Shown in pieces: positions 42,865 through 54,645 of a stretch of DNA of 64,000 nt (position 1 is the first letter of the stretch; each line of letters opens with the position of its first letter). The notes under the pieces were generated by a model. That model had not been told where the DNA came from. It saw only the letters and a list, made by a program, of their open reading frames with translations, and did no database searches. Where the stretch lies: positions 1 to 64,000 of the forward strand of contig NZ_JAAIXY010000025.1 in the NCBI RefSeq assembly GCF_010894455.1, written 5' to 3'. Made by a program: the position numbers and the translations under genes. This DNA is from Myxococcus eversor. Its GTDB lineage: Bacteria > Myxococcota > Myxococcia > Myxococcales > Myxococcaceae.

Positions 42865-45069
42865 TCAGCCCGGCGTGAACCACAATACAGACAGCGGGGG
42901 CAGGGTGACCAGCGCGGAAGCCGGCTGTCCATCCCAGCCCGTGGCCTCCGTGTGGAGCTGACCCATGTTCCCCGCGTTGGAGCCGCCATACTCGCCTGCG
43001 TCGGAGTTGAGGATCTCCACGTAGTGGGTGTGCAGCGGGAAGCCCACGCGGTAGTTCTCGCGCACGGTGGGGGAGAGGTTGGCCACGCAGACGACGTGGC
43101 GCCCCGGCTGCCGTGAGCGCCGGATGAAGGCCAGCACGTTCGACGACGCGGAGTCCGGCTGGAGCCACTGGAAGCCCACCGGCTCGCTGTCCGCGTCGTG
43201 CAGCGCGGGCAGTTCCTTGTAGACGTGGTTCAGCTTCGCCACGAGGCGCTGGATGCCCTGATGTCCCGGGTCCTGCGTCAGATGCCAGTCCAGGCTCTTG
43301 TCGTGGTTCCACTCGGACGGCTGGCCGAACTCACCGCCCATGAAGAGCAGCTTCTTGCCCGGGTGCGCCCACATCCACGCGAACAGCGAGCGCAGGTTCG
43401 CGCGCTTCTGCCACGGGTCTCCCGGCATGCGCCCGTACAAGCTGCCCTTGCCGTGCACCACCTCGTCATGGCTCAGCGGCAACATGAAGTGCTCGCTGAA
43501 CGCGTACAGCAGGCCGAACGTGAGCTGGTTGTGGTGGTACTGCCGGTAGATGGGGTCCTTGGAGAAGTACGACAGCGTGTCGTGCATCCACCCCATGTTC
43601 CACTTGAAGTGGAAGCCCAGGCCGCCCTCGCTCACGGGCGAGGAGACCTTGGGCCACGCGGTGGACTCCTCGGCGATGACCACGACGCCCGGATGCTTGC
43701 GGCGCACCGTCTCATTCAGCTCGCGCAGGAACTGGATGGCCTCCTCGTTCTCCCGGCCACCCCAGCGGTTGGGAATCCACTCGCCCTGCTTGCGGCTGTA
43801 GTCGAGGTAGAGCATCGACGCCACCGCGTCCACGCGCAGGCCATCGATGTGGTACTCCTCAATCCAGAACAGCGCGTTGGCGATGAGGAAGTTGCGGACC
43901 TCGTTGCGGCCGAAGTTGAAGACCAGCGTGCCCCAGTCCGGCTGCGCGCCCTTGCGAGGGTCCGCATGCTCATACAACGCCGTTCCGTCGAACTCGCCCA
44001 GCGCGGCGGAATCCCGGGGGAAGTGGCCGGGCACCCAGTCGACGATGACGCCGATGCCCTCCTGGTGCAGGTGGTCCACCAGGAAGCGGAAGTCGTCCGG
44101 ATGGCCGAAGCGCGCGGTGGGCGCGTAGTAGCCACTGACCTGGTAACCCCACGAACCACCGTAGGGATGCTCCGACACGGGCAGAAGCTCCACGTGCGTG
44201 AAGCCCATGTGCTTGACGTACTCGGCCAGCGCGGGCCCCAGCTCGCGGTACGTCATGGGGCGATCGCCGTCCTCCACCACGCGGCGCCAACTCCCCAGGT
44301 GCACCTCGTACACGCTCCATGGCTGGTGCGTGACGTCGGACTTCTTCGTGCGCGTCTCCAGCCACGCGCCATCACCCCAGCCGTAGCGTCCCAGGTCATG
44401 CACCACGGACGCGGTGGCCGGGGGCACTTCGGTGCGGAAGGCGAACGGGTCCGACTTCAGCACGCGAGGACCGCCCTGGCCGGGGCGAATCTCGAACTTG
44501 TAGCGCGCGCCTTCGCCCACCTCCGGAACGAACAGCTCCCAGATGCCCGACGCGCCCATGCGCCGCATCGAGTGCAGCCGGCCATCCCAGCTGTTGAAGT
44601 CGCCGACGACGGAGACTCCCGCCGCCGTGGGCGCCCACACCGCGAAGGACACGCCTCGCGTGCCGTTGTGGTGGAGGAGGTGCGCGCCCATGCGCTCCCA
44701 GAGCCGCTCGTGGCGTCCCTCACCCGCGTAGTACAGGTCCATCTCCCCGAGCGTGGGAAGGAAGCTGTACGGGTCTCTCAGCGTGAAGACGCGCTTGCCG
44801 GGGTACTCCACCTCCAAGAGATATCCGAAGGTCTTGTCCCGTCCGTTGATGCGGGCCTCGAAGACGCCGTCCTGGCGGTGCGTCATCGGGACGCGGCCTC
44901 CGAACTCGGGGAGGACGTGGATGGCCACGGCGTCAGGACGGAAGGCGCGGACCACCACGCCGTCGCCGTCCGGATGGATGCCGAGCACGGAGTGGGGCTC
45001 CGGGTGCCGCAGCTCCACCACGCGCCGCAGCTCCGCGTCGACCTGCATCTTTTCCGCGGGCTTCCTCAC
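42865..45069 (-). CDS. glgB: 1,4-alpha-glucan branching enzyme
   Basis: 734 aa (GH13), usual GlgB length. N-terminal CBM48-like domains (DPYSFLPTLGEMDL, VSVVGDFNSWDGR) lead into the catalytic barrel. Catalytic elements are GLRVDAVASMLYLD with the nucleophile Asp, VIAEESTAWP with the acid Glu, and LPLSHDEVVHGKGSL with the transition-state Asp. The GTG start overlaps the mak stop by four bases; an internal ATG a few codons on (MQVDAELRR) is an alternative. It moves alpha-1,4 chains to alpha-1,6 branch points in the maltose-1-phosphate route. Last gene of the operon, with a terminator immediately behind it. Confidence 0.97.
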   Translation of the reverse strand: MRKPAEKMQVDAELRRVVELRHPEPHSVLGIHPDGDGVVVRAFRPDAVAIHVLPEFGGRVPMTHRQDGVFEARINGRDKTFGYLLEVEYPGKRVFTLRDPYSFLPTLGEMDLYYAGEGRHERLWERMGAHLLHHNGTRGVSFAVWAPTAAGVSVVGDFNSWDGRLHSMRRMGASGIWELFVPEVGEGARYKFEIRPGQGGPRVLKSDPFAFRTEVPPATASVVHDLGRYGWGDGAWLETRTKKSDVTHQPWSVYEVHLGSWRRVVEDGDRPMTYRELGPALAEYVKHMGFTHVELLPVSEHPYGGSWGYQVSGYYAPTARFGHPDDFRFLVDHLHQEGIGVIVDWVPGHFPRDSAALGEFDGTALYEHADPRKGAQPDWGTLVFNFGRNEVRNFLIANALFWIEEYHIDGLRVDAVASMLYLDYSRKQGEWIPNRWGGRENEEAIQFLRELNETVRRKHPGVVVIAEESTAWPKVSSPVSEGGLGFHFKWNMGWMHDTLSYFSKDPIYRQYHHNQLTFGLLYAFSEHFMLPLSHDEVVHGKGSLYGRMPGDPWQKRANLRSLFAWMWAHPGKKLLFMGGEFGQPSEWNHDKSLDWHLTQDPGHQGIQRLVAKLNHVYKELPALHDADSEPVGFQWLQPDSASSNVLAFIRRSRQPGRHVVCVANLSPTVRENYRVGFPLHTHYVEILNSDAGEYGGSNAGNMGQLHTEATGWDGQPASALVTLPPLSVLWFTPG

Positions 45070-46396
45070 TGGGACTCCTCCATCCGCAAGAGGGCCTCGA
45101 CGGGGATGCGCACCCAGTCAGGCCGGTTCTGCATCTCATACCTCACTTCGTACAGGAGCTTCTCCAGCTCGAACGCGCGCAACATCGTGTCGAATGCCGC
45201 GGCGTCCGTGGGAAGGAAGGCCGCCCCCTGGGTCGCCTTGCGATATCCCTCCAGGAATGCCGCCCGGCTGGGCCCCACGCGCCCGCGCGGCGTGCCGCCC
45301 TCCAGCGCCACCGTGGCCTCCGCGTAGTCGAACGAGCGAATCATCCCCGCCACGTCTCGCAGCGGGCTGTACTTCTCCCGCCGCGACGTGAAGCTGCGCG
45401 CCGGCTCACCCTCGAAGTCGAAGATGAGCCATTGGTTGTTGGCCCGCAGCACCTGGCCCAGGTGCAGGTCGCCGTGGATGCGGATCTTCTGTCCGGACGG
45501 CGCCACCTGGGCCAGCCGCTTCGCGTACTCGATGAGCCCCTCGCGGCGCCCCTCCAGGTCCGGATGGAGCCGGCCCGCCTCCGCCAGCGTCACCCCCAGC
45601 TCGCCGACGATGGACGCGCTCCAGCGCTGGAGGTCCTCCTGCAGCAACGGCTCCGGCGCGAAGGCCGCGTCGTCCATGGGCGCCGAGCCGAAGGCCAGGT
45701 GCAGGTCTCCCAGCCGCCCGCCCAACTCCTCCATCTCCTCCAGGAAGCGGTCGCCCACCGGCCGCGCCTGGCGCAGCCTGTCCAACGTGTACTTCCACCC
45801 ATCCACCGCGTCGGGGATGAAGCGGTGCGCCAGCGCGAGCGTCGCTCCGGCGGCGCCCTCCAGCCTCAGCGCGCCCAGCAGGGCGGGGGTGGCCCGGAAC
45901 GTCGTCCGCGTGGCCAGGAAGCGCCCCACCTCGTGCTCGGGGTTCACCCCGGCCTCCAGCTTGCGGATGATCTTCACGATGACCTTCTCGCCCAGCACGA
46001 TGGAGGTGTTGCTCTGCTCCACCATCAACCGGCGCACCGTGAGCGGCGAGGGCAGGCCCAAGAGGCCCTCGGGCCCGGCGATCCATTCCCCCACGATGCG
46101 GCCCGAAGCGGAGGGGAGCTGGGCGCCGTCACGGATGAGGTCGAACAGGGCGCGAATGCAGCCGTCGTCCTCCAGCGCGTCCCGGATTCCATCCGACGAG
46201 GGCTTCACCGGCAGCAGGTAGCGCTCGGGTTGGCCCAGCTCGTAGGCGACCTCCACCACGGCCAGCGACAGGTTGCACGGCGAGGCGTCCAGGTTGGCGT
46301 GGTCCACCACGCTGACCTGTTTGATGGGCCAGGCCTTCCCGGCGAACCAGCGCTGACTCTTGAGGTACTCCGGCAGCTTCGTCAGGTCCAAGGTCG

Positions 46397-46400
<4 letters not shown>
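45066..46400 (-). CDS. mak: Maltokinase
   Basis: 444 aa from GTG 46400, which overlaps the treS stop (GTGA) and has GGAGGAAG upstream. The aminoglycoside-phosphotransferase-like fold shows the conserved N-terminal [14 protein letters not shown], the ATP lysine in [18 protein letters not shown], and the catalytic loop [13 protein letters not shown] with DFEGEPAR as the metal-binding pair. It phosphorylates maltose to maltose-1-phosphate, the GlgE donor. TreS and Mak are separate polypeptides here, not fused as in some genomes. Tight overlaps on both sides imply coordinated translation. Confidence 0.95.
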
Positions 46401-48055
<1,655 letters not shown>

Positions 48056-48070
48056 ACGCCTCTCGGGTTG

Positions 48071-50065
48071 TCACTCGTAGTAGTCGAACGCGTGCTCGGT
48101 ACGGCGGAAGCGGTAGACGGCCCACACGGCCGCGGGCTGCTCGGGAGTCAGGCGCACCTGGACGTCGGAGCCCTGCCACAACGAGCGCTCGTCCTTCATC
48201 AGCTCGTGCACCTGATAGGTCTCATCGGCGTTCGCGCCAAGCCATTCCAGCGGAAGTCGCAACAGCGCCTCCTGCGGCGAGTATGGATCCAGACTCACCG
48301 CCACCAGCACCGTGCTGGTGCCGTCCGGAGTGCGCTTGCCGTAGAAGAGGACCCGCTCGTTGTCCGACTCGAAGAAACGCAGCGTGTCGTAGGTGTGGAA
48401 CGCGGGCTGGGTGAGGCGCGCGTTGTTGAGGCGAGCAATCCAGTCCCGGATGTTCCCCGGTCGGTCCGGGTCCCACGCGACGAGCTGGTACTTCTCCGAG
48501 TCCAGGTACTCCTCCTTGCCGGGCAACGGGCGGCCCTCGCACAGCTCGAAGCCGCAATACATCCCGTAGACCGAGGAGAGCGTCGCGGCAAGCGCCGCGC
48601 GCAGCCGGAACGCACCGGGCCCCGCGTTCTGCAAGAGCTCCGGAAGAATGTCCGGCGTGTTGGGCCAGAGGTTGCCGCGGAAGTAGTCGGACACCGGCGG
48701 AGTGGTGATCTCCTCCAGGTACTCCTGGAGCTCGCCCTTGAAGTTGCGCCACGTGAAGTACGTGTACGACTGGGTGAAGCCCACCTTCGCCAGCGCCTTC
48801 ATCACCTTGGGGCGGGTGAAGGCCTCGGAGAGGAAGAGCACGTCGGGGTGGCGGTCCTGCACGCGGCGGATGAGCCACTCCCAGAACTGGATGGGCTTGG
48901 TGTGGGGATTGTCCACGCGGAAGGTCCGCACGCCCTGCTGCACCCAGTGCAACACGACGGACTCCAGCTCCGTCCACAGCGCCTCTCGCGCGGGGCCCAT
49001 CCAGTCGAAGTTGACGATGTCCTCGTAGCGCTTGGGCGGGTTCTCCGCCGTCTTGATGGTTCCATCCGGACGGCGCTGGAACCACTCCGGATGCTCCTTC
49101 ACATAAGGGTGGTCCGGAGAGCACTGGTACGCGAGGTCCAACGCCACCTCGATGCCGTACGACTGCGCGGCCTGCACGAAGTGACGGAAGTCCGCCAGCG
49201 TGCCCAGGCTCGGGTGCACCGCCTTGTGTCCACCCTCCGCGGCGCCGATGGCCCACGGGCTGCCCACGTCCTCCGGGCCCGCCTTGAGGCTGTTGTTCTT
49301 CCCCTTGCGCGCGGTGCGGCCAATGGGGTGGATGGGAGGCAGGTAGATGACGTCGAAGCCCAGGCCCTGGACGTAGGGCAGCCACGCCTCCGAGTCCTGG
49401 AACGTCCCATGCGTGCGGCCATCGCGCTTCGCGGAGCGGGGGAAGAACTCGTACCACGCGCCGAAGCGCGCCTTGGGCCGGTCCGCGAAGACCTCCAGCG
49501 CCGGCTCGTGCCGCCGCGCCAGCGCGCGGTCCGGATACGTGGAGGCCACCGTCGCCAGCTCCGGCGCCAGCGCCACGGCCAGCAGGTCCGGCGTCGGAGG
49601 CTGACGCATCCGCACCGCGGCCTCGGTGAGCACTCGCGCGTCGTCCGCGTCCACCGTTCGAGCACGGGCCGCCGCGCCCTCCAGCAGCGCCGCGCCCTCC
49701 AGCAGCTCGCTGCGCACATCCCGGCCCGCGTCGACCTTGCGCTTCAGCTCCGATGTCCACGTCCGGAAGAGATCCGGCCAGGCTTCAATCGTGTACTGGT
49801 AGCGGCCATTCCGGGCGAGGGGGAACTCCGCCTCCCAGACGTCGTTGCCGAGCGGGCGCATGGGGACTTCGCGCCAGTCGGTCTGCTGCTCCTGTGGGGA
49901 AGCCTGACGCCAGCGGACGACGGCGACCAGGACGTCATGGCCCTCCTTGAAGATGTCGGCGCGGACGGTGAGGCTCTCTCCGGCGACGCGCTTGACGGCG
50001 TGGCGCCCGCCGTCGAGCTGGGGCTTGATTCCCTCGATGAACACGCTCCCGATTCGGTCTTTCAT
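48071..50065 (-). CDS. glgE: Alpha-1,4-glucan:maltose-1-phosphate maltosyltransferase
   Basis: 664 aa (GH13_3). N-terminal domain N with AVKRVAGESLTVRADIFKEGHD, then the barrel with IYLPPIHPIGRTARKGKNN. The nucleophile is Asp385 in RVDNPHTKPIQFWEW and the acid Glu414 in LFLSEAFTRP; both are the GlgE-specific motifs. It extends alpha-1,4-glucan using maltose-1-phosphate. First gene of the glgE-treS-mak-glgB unit; its upstream 220 bp are shared with the divergent ECF sigma gene, so the promoter lies there. Confidence 0.97.
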   Translation of the reverse strand: MKDRIGSVFIEGIKPQLDGGRHAVKRVAGESLTVRADIFKEGHDVLVAVVRWRQASPQEQQTDWREVPMRPLGNDVWEAEFPLARNGRYQYTIEAWPDLFRTWTSELKRKVDAGRDVRSELLEGAALLEGAAARARTVDADDARVLTEAAVRMRQPPTPDLLAVALAPELATVASTYPDRALARRHEPALEVFADRPKARFGAWYEFFPRSAKRDGRTHGTFQDSEAWLPYVQGLGFDVIYLPPIHPIGRTARKGKNNSLKAGPEDVGSPWAIGAAEGGHKAVHPSLGTLADFRHFVQAAQSYGIEVALDLAYQCSPDHPYVKEHPEWFQRRPDGTIKTAENPPKRYEDIVNFDWMGPAREALWTELESVVLHWVQQGVRTFRVDNPHTKPIQFWEWLIRRVQDRHPDVLFLSEAFTRPKVMKALAKVGFTQSYTYFTWRNFKGELQEYLEEITTPPVSDYFRGNLWPNTPDILPELLQNAGPGAFRLRAALAATLSSVYGMYCGFELCEGRPLPGKEEYLDSEKYQLVAWDPDRPGNIRDWIARLNNARLTQPAFHTYDTLRFFESDNERVLFYGKRTPDGTSTVLVAVSLDPYSPQEALLRLPLEWLGANADETYQVHELMKDERSLWQGSDVQVRLTPEQPAAVWAVYRFRRTEHAFDYYE

Positions 50066-50285
50066 ATCGGCTCGCGGCCCTTATAGGTCTGAGGTGGGGT
50101 GAAGCTGGGCGGCGTGTCGCGGGGTGCGTTGATGAAGGACGACTTGCGCGTCGGCCGCGTTGGCTCGTGAACGTTAGGGATGGCGTTCGGGGACGCCCAC
50201 CCATTGGCCTCAAAGGGGCTGACTGCCCGGCTGCCCATACATGAAGCTGGGATCCGCACCTCGGATTGCGGTATCCGGGAAGGAC

Positions 50286-50888
50286 ATGGCGCTTCCTCCA
50301 CCCTCTGCTCAGCGGGCGAGCGACCCCGCCGCCGACAGGGCCCTGCTCCAGCAGGTCGCCCTGGGCAGCGGCGTGGCCATGCGCCAGGTCTATGCGCGGT
50401 GCGCGGCCAGGGCCTTCGCGGTGATGCTGCGGCTGCTGCCCTCGCGAGCGGACGCGGAGGAGGTGCTCCAGGAGGCGTTCCTCGAGGTCTGGCGGCGCGC
50501 TCGCGACTTCGACCCGGACCGCGGCGGGCTGGAGACCTGGGTGTCGACCATCGCCCGGACGCGCGCCATCGACCGGCTGCGCTCCATGGGCACCGCCGCG
50601 CGCGTCGCCGAGGGCGCGGCCCACCACCCGCCGCCGGAGAGCGCGACGCCTCCCGCTCCGGACGAAGCGACGTCGCATGGACAGGACCGCGTGCGGGTGC
50701 GCCGGGCGATGATGACGTTGCCCCCCGAGCAGCGCGAAGTCGTCGAGCTGGCCTACTTCGAGGGCCTGTCGCAGCGGGAGATCGCCGCGCGCACGGGAGA
50801 CCCGCTCGGAACGGTGAAGACCCGGGCGAGGCTCGCGTTGGAGAAGCTCGCCGCCTTGCTCCGCGACAGGCAGGCCGGCCCGGACTGA
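50286..50888 (+). CDS. ECF-type RNA polymerase sigma factor
   Basis: 200 aa from ATG 50286 (GGAAGGAC just upstream). Region 2 shows VMLRLLPSRADAEEVLQEAFLEVWRRARDFD and region 4 LPPEQREVVELAYFEGLSQREIAARTGDPLGTVKTR, both characteristic of sigma-70 ECF factors of the SigK/RpoE type. The inter-region linker is Pro/Ala-rich. No anti-sigma gene is adjacent, so control may be by level or by an unlinked protein. Divergent from glgE. Confidence 0.92.
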   Translation: MALPPPSAQRASDPAADRALLQQVALGSGVAMRQVYARCAARAFAVMLRLLPSRADAEEVLQEAFLEVWRRARDFDPDRGGLETWVSTIARTRAIDRLRSMGTAARVAEGAAHHPPPESATPPAPDEATSHGQDRVRVRRAMMTLPPEQREVVELAYFEGLSQREIAARTGDPLGTVKTRARLALEKLAALLRDRQAGPD

Positions 50889-50993
50889 GCCGCTCCTGTT
50901 AAGGGAGTCTTAAGACTTTCGGGATACCGTCGGCTTTCATTCATCCATTCATGACGGCACCTCGGTGTCCGGGTGGGAGGAGGCGAGCGGGAC

Positions 50994-51668
50994 ATGGGGG
51001 AGCGAATCCTGCTGGTGGAGGACGACGCTCGGCTCGGCGCGCAGCTCGTCGAGCAGTTGAGGGGCGCGGGCTTCGAGGCGCTGTGGTGGACGGAGGGGCG
51101 CACCCTGCTGCCCGGGGAGCTTCCCGACGTGGGCCTGGTGGTGTTGGACCTGATGCTGCCAGGGACATACGGGCTGGACATGCTCAAGGCGCTCCGGAGC
51201 TTCTCGGAGGTGCCGGTGCTCATCCTGAGCGCGCGCAACGACACGCTGGACAAGGTGCGTGCGTTGAAGCTCGGCGCGGATGACTACCTGACGAAACCCT
51301 TCTGGCCTGAAGAGCTCATCGAGCGGGTGCGCGCGCGGCTGCGGAGGCCGGTGCTCCAGAAGGCGGATGCGGCGCTGGAGCTGGGGCCGCTGCGCGTCGA
51401 TCTCCAGGCGAGAGAGGTGCGCGTGGAGGGGCGGGTGGTGGAGCTGACGCGGGTGGAGTTCGAGGTGCTCGCGGCGCTGGCGCGCAGGCCTCGTGAGGCG
51501 GTGACGCGGCAGTGGCTGGTGGAGCACGTGTTGGATCCGGAGCGTGAGGGGACGGAGCGGACGCTGGACGTGCACGTGTCGCGGCTGCGGCGGAAGCTGG
51601 CGCCGGCGCAGTGCGTGGAGACGGTGTGGGGCGTGGGCTACCGGTTGGTGGCGGGGGATGGTTCGTGA
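50994..51668 (+). CDS. OmpR-family response regulator
   Basis: 224 aa from ATG 50994. Receiver domain: acidic pair in LLVEDDARL, phospho-acceptor Asp in LVVLDLMLPGTYG, the switch Thr/Ser in LILSARND and the Lys in DYLTKPFWP. The C-terminal winged helix has ELTRVEFEVLAAL and TERTLDVHVSRLRRKL. The stop overlaps the kinase GTG start (GTGA), so regulator and sensor are produced together. GGAGGAGG lies in the preceding 30 bases. Confidence 0.95.
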   Translation: MGERILLVEDDARLGAQLVEQLRGAGFEALWWTEGRTLLPGELPDVGLVVLDLMLPGTYGLDMLKALRSFSEVPVLILSARNDTLDKVRALKLGADDYLTKPFWPEELIERVRARLRRPVLQKADAALELGPLRVDLQAREVRVEGRVVELTRVEFEVLAALARRPREAVTRQWLVEHVLDPEREGTERTLDVHVSRLRRKLAPAQCVETVWGVGYRLVAGDGS

Positions 51669-53353
51669 AGCTCCGCTTGCGGCTGGCGCTCACGGCGATG
51701 GCGGCGGTGCTGCCCGTCGTGGTGGCGATGGCGTACTTCCAGCAATCGTTGCGCGACAGCTCGCAGGAAGAGGTGCTGGAGGCCTCAACGCTCGCGCAGA
51801 TGCAGGTGGAGCGCACCCGCTGTGAGGCCGCGCCCGAGACGTGGCGGCCGAGGCCCTCCGAGCGCCCCGCGCCTCCCGGTCGTCCACCCGGGCCCGATGA
51901 TGGGCGACCTCCGCCGCCTCCGAGGAGGTCGGGGGATGGCGATGCGCGGCCACCTCGCGGGGAACCTCCGCCGAGAGCGTCGGACCTGGGCGAGGGACGT
52001 CCGCCACGCCCTGGCGGACCCGATACGTTCGACGGTCTACCACCGCCCGGACGAGGCGGTGGCCCCGACACCTTCAACGGTCCACCCCCGCCTCGCGCGG
52101 GCGGCACCGAGGACTTCGGCGGCCCACCTCCGTTGGGGCCGGATGGGCGCGCGCCGCCTCGGGTGATCTTCTTTCCCTATGACGCACAGCTCGCTTCCCG
52201 GAACCCCCGTGCACCCGCGCTGACGAAGGACATGCGGGAGGACGCACTCGAAGGGGTGACGGTCGCGCGGCGCTCGGAGCAGGACGGGCGTCGGGTCCTC
52301 GAGTTGCTCGTGCGCATGCCCTGGAACGACGGGCCCTGTGCCTATGTCCTCGCCCGTCGCATGGAGCCCCCCGGCCCCTCGTCGTCCTTCCTTCCACCGC
52401 TCAAGGACTGGAGCCTGCTCGTGTCCATCGTCGTCGCGGCGGTGGTGCTGGCCCTGGGCCCCGTGGTGCGACGCATCCGGATGCTCACCGAGGACGTGCG
52501 TGCCTCCGCGCGCAGTGGCTACGAGCAGCCCGTGTCCGTGCGCGGCGACGATGAGGTCGCCGACCTGGCCCGTGCCTTCCAGGAGGCACGCGCGGAGATT
52601 CAATCGCGGATGGCGCAGCAGGAGGCCCGTGAGCAGGGGCTGCGGGACTTCCTCGCCAACACGACGCACGACGTGATGACGCCGCTCACCGTGCTCCAGG
52701 GCAACCTGTCCGCGATGCAGCAGCGCGTCTCCCGAGGCGAGCCCGTGAACGCGGCCGAGGTGGCCTCCGCCATGAGCGAGGCGCATTACATGGCCTCACT
52801 GGTCCACAACCTCACCGCGGCGACTCGCCTGGAGGCCGGAGCGCCACACGTCCAGCGCGCGCCCGTGGACCTCAATGACGTGATTGCCCGGGTCCTCGGC
52901 AGACACCAGCCCATCGCCCGACAGCAGCGCATCTCCTTGGAGAGCGGTGTGCCCGCGACGCCCGTGCGCGTCCTCGGTGACGTGACGCTCATCGAGCAGG
53001 CCGTGAGCAACGTCGTGGGCAATGGCGTGCGCTACGGCCGCGAGGACGGACATGTCGCCGTCGTCCTGGAGAGCACTCGCGCGGGCCGCTTCGCGCTCCG
53101 GGTCATCGACGATGGGCCCGGCATCCCCGACGAGGAGCGGGCGCGCATCCTGGAGCGGGGTGTCCGAGGCAACATCGCTCGGACTCGCGCTCCGGAAGGA
53201 CAGGGACTGGGCCTCCACATCGCCCACCACGTCGCGCAGGTGCACGGCTGGGCGCTGACGTTGAGCCCGTCCGAGTACGGCGGGCTCGAGGTGTGCTTCT
53301 CGGGCGAGACGCTGGCCGCCGAGAACCCACCGGAGACGGCTCAGTCCTCTTGA
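51665..53353 (+). CDS. Sensor histidine kinase with a Pro-rich periplasmic domain
   Basis: 562 aa from GTG 51665 (four-base overlap with the regulator). One helix at ~8-24, then an extracytoplasmic domain whose residues ~57-155 are dominated by Pro, Gly and Arg with near-repeats such as GGPDTFDGLPPPGRG and GGPDTFNGPPPPRAG. A second helix is at ~240-258 and a HAMP-like segment follows. The kinase core has His335 in ANTTHDVMTPLTVL, the N-box NVVGNGVRYG, DDGPGIP and GQGLGLHIAHH. The N-box Gly replacing Ala is unusual. The sensor may touch the outer membrane or peptidoglycan; ligand unknown. Confidence 0.93.
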   Translation: MKLRLRLALTAMAAVLPVVVAMAYFQQSLRDSSQEEVLEASTLAQMQVERTRCEAAPETWRPRPSERPAPPGRPPGPDDGRPPPPPRRSGDGDARPPRGEPPPRASDLGEGRPPRPGGPDTFDGLPPPGRGGGPDTFNGPPPPRAGGTEDFGGPPPLGPDGRAPPRVIFFPYDAQLASRNPRAPALTKDMREDALEGVTVARRSEQDGRRVLELLVRMPWNDGPCAYVLARRMEPPGPSSSFLPPLKDWSLLVSIVVAAVVLALGPVVRRIRMLTEDVRASARSGYEQPVSVRGDDEVADLARAFQEARAEIQSRMAQQEAREQGLRDFLANTTHDVMTPLTVLQGNLSAMQQRVSRGEPVNAAEVASAMSEAHYMASLVHNLTAATRLEAGAPHVQRAPVDLNDVIARVLGRHQPIARQQRISLESGVPATPVRVLGDVTLIEQAVSNVVGNGVRYGREDGHVAVVLESTRAGRFALRVIDDGPGIPDEERARILERGVRGNIARTRAPEGQGLGLHIAHHVAQVHGWALTLSPSEYGGLEVCFSGETLAAENPPETAQSS

Positions 53354-54579
53354 AGCTCGATGCGTCCGGTCTCAAGGTCTTCCAGATAGTGCTCCAGGAA
53401 CTCCTCCATGGAGGGCGCGTAGGGACGCAGCGGTCCGCCGCGAATCTCCCAGCCAATCACCTGGCCACGGGTTCCCTCGGGGCCCGGCTCCAGGTCCACG
53501 CATTTGAGATTGCCCCCGCCATCCTCCACGAACGGGACCCAGCCCGGATGCCACCAGGTCCACTTCACCTTCTTCTGTGACTTGGACAGCTCATGGGGCG
53601 TGGCCTTCTTGAAGGTGCCTTTCTGCACCAGGTCCCGGAGCCCCTCCCAGCGGCTCAGGATCCGCTCCACGGGTAGCACCGCGTACTCGGCGATGGACAC
53701 GCCGGGCTTTCCCGGGGGAGTCCCCCCTCCGAATCGGAGGAGGAACGCGCGGAAGTCCGACGGCAGCTCCGCCCCGAGCGCCTTCTCCAGGGCCGCGACG
53801 CGCGCCTCGGTCGCGGGGCGGGTGTTCTCGAGGCCCTGCGCATAGGTCTTGTCGCGTCGGGCGGCCCACGCGCCAATGCGCTTCCAGACGCTTTCGGCGC
53901 GATTCTCCGTGGCCTGCGCCAGCGTGGGGCTTCCTCCGGCCAGCAGGCGCTTCATCACCCGGGTGTTCCCGCGAAAGCTCGCGGTGTCGATGGGGTAGTA
54001 GCCCCGCTGACTCGTGGCCTTCGGGTCCGCCCCCGCGGCAAGGAGCAGCGTGACGGACTTCGGGTCCTCGAGATGGGCCGCGAGGTGAAGGGGATACCAG
54101 CCGCGCGCATTGGGCTTGTTCGGATTCGCTCCCGCGCGGAGCAGCGCGCCCAACACCTTCGCGGAGGGCTCTCCGAAGACTTCGTCCAGGTCGAGCGCCA
54201 TGGTCAGCGCCGTGTTTCCATCCGAATCCGTGGTGGTGAGGTGGACGTCCGCGCCCTTGGCGATGAGCCGCTCGAACGCCCTGACGTTTCCGTAACGCAC
54301 GGCCTGCATCAACGCGGACGAGCCATGGGAGTCGACCGCGTCCACCCGCGCGCCATGCTCCAGCCAGCCCCTTCACGTCCGCGCCGCGTCGAGCAGCAGG
54401 CGGACGATGTCGACGTCATTCTCGGAGCACGCCGTGTGGAGCACGGAGTCGCCCTTGGCATCGCGCGTGTCGGGGCTGGCCCCGTCCGCCAGGTGCCTGG
54501 CCACCGCCTTGGCGTTCGACTTCTCGACGGCGGACAGCAGCGCCACATCCAGCTTCGACCACTTCTTCTTGGGTGACAT
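53341..54579 (-). pseudogene. Ankyrin-repeat plus SMI1/KNR4 protein, interrupted by an in-frame stop
   Basis: The natural start is ATG 54579 (MSPKKKWSKLDVALLSAVEK). Ankyrin repeats (DSVLHTACSENDVDIVRLLL, GWYPLHLAAHLEDPKSVTLLL) occupy most of the N-terminal half and a SMI1/KNR4-type domain the C-terminal ~150 residues (LGAELPSDFRAFLLRFGGG, EYAVLPVERILSRWEGL). A TGA at 54373-54375 breaks the frame between two repeats. Adding one base in GACGCGG and dropping one in CTGGCTG would restore an unbroken, repeat-like sequence (LLDAGADVKGLLEHGARV), so paired indels, real or sequencing, explain it. SMI1 domains often act as immunity modules. The 3' end overlaps the kinase gene tail-to-tail by 13 bp. Confidence 0.65.
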
Positions 54580-54645
54580 GGAGCGCTCCGGAGCCGTCGT
54601 CCTCCTCAACGGAGGCCGGCTGGAAATGTCGCGGAGGAAACGGCG

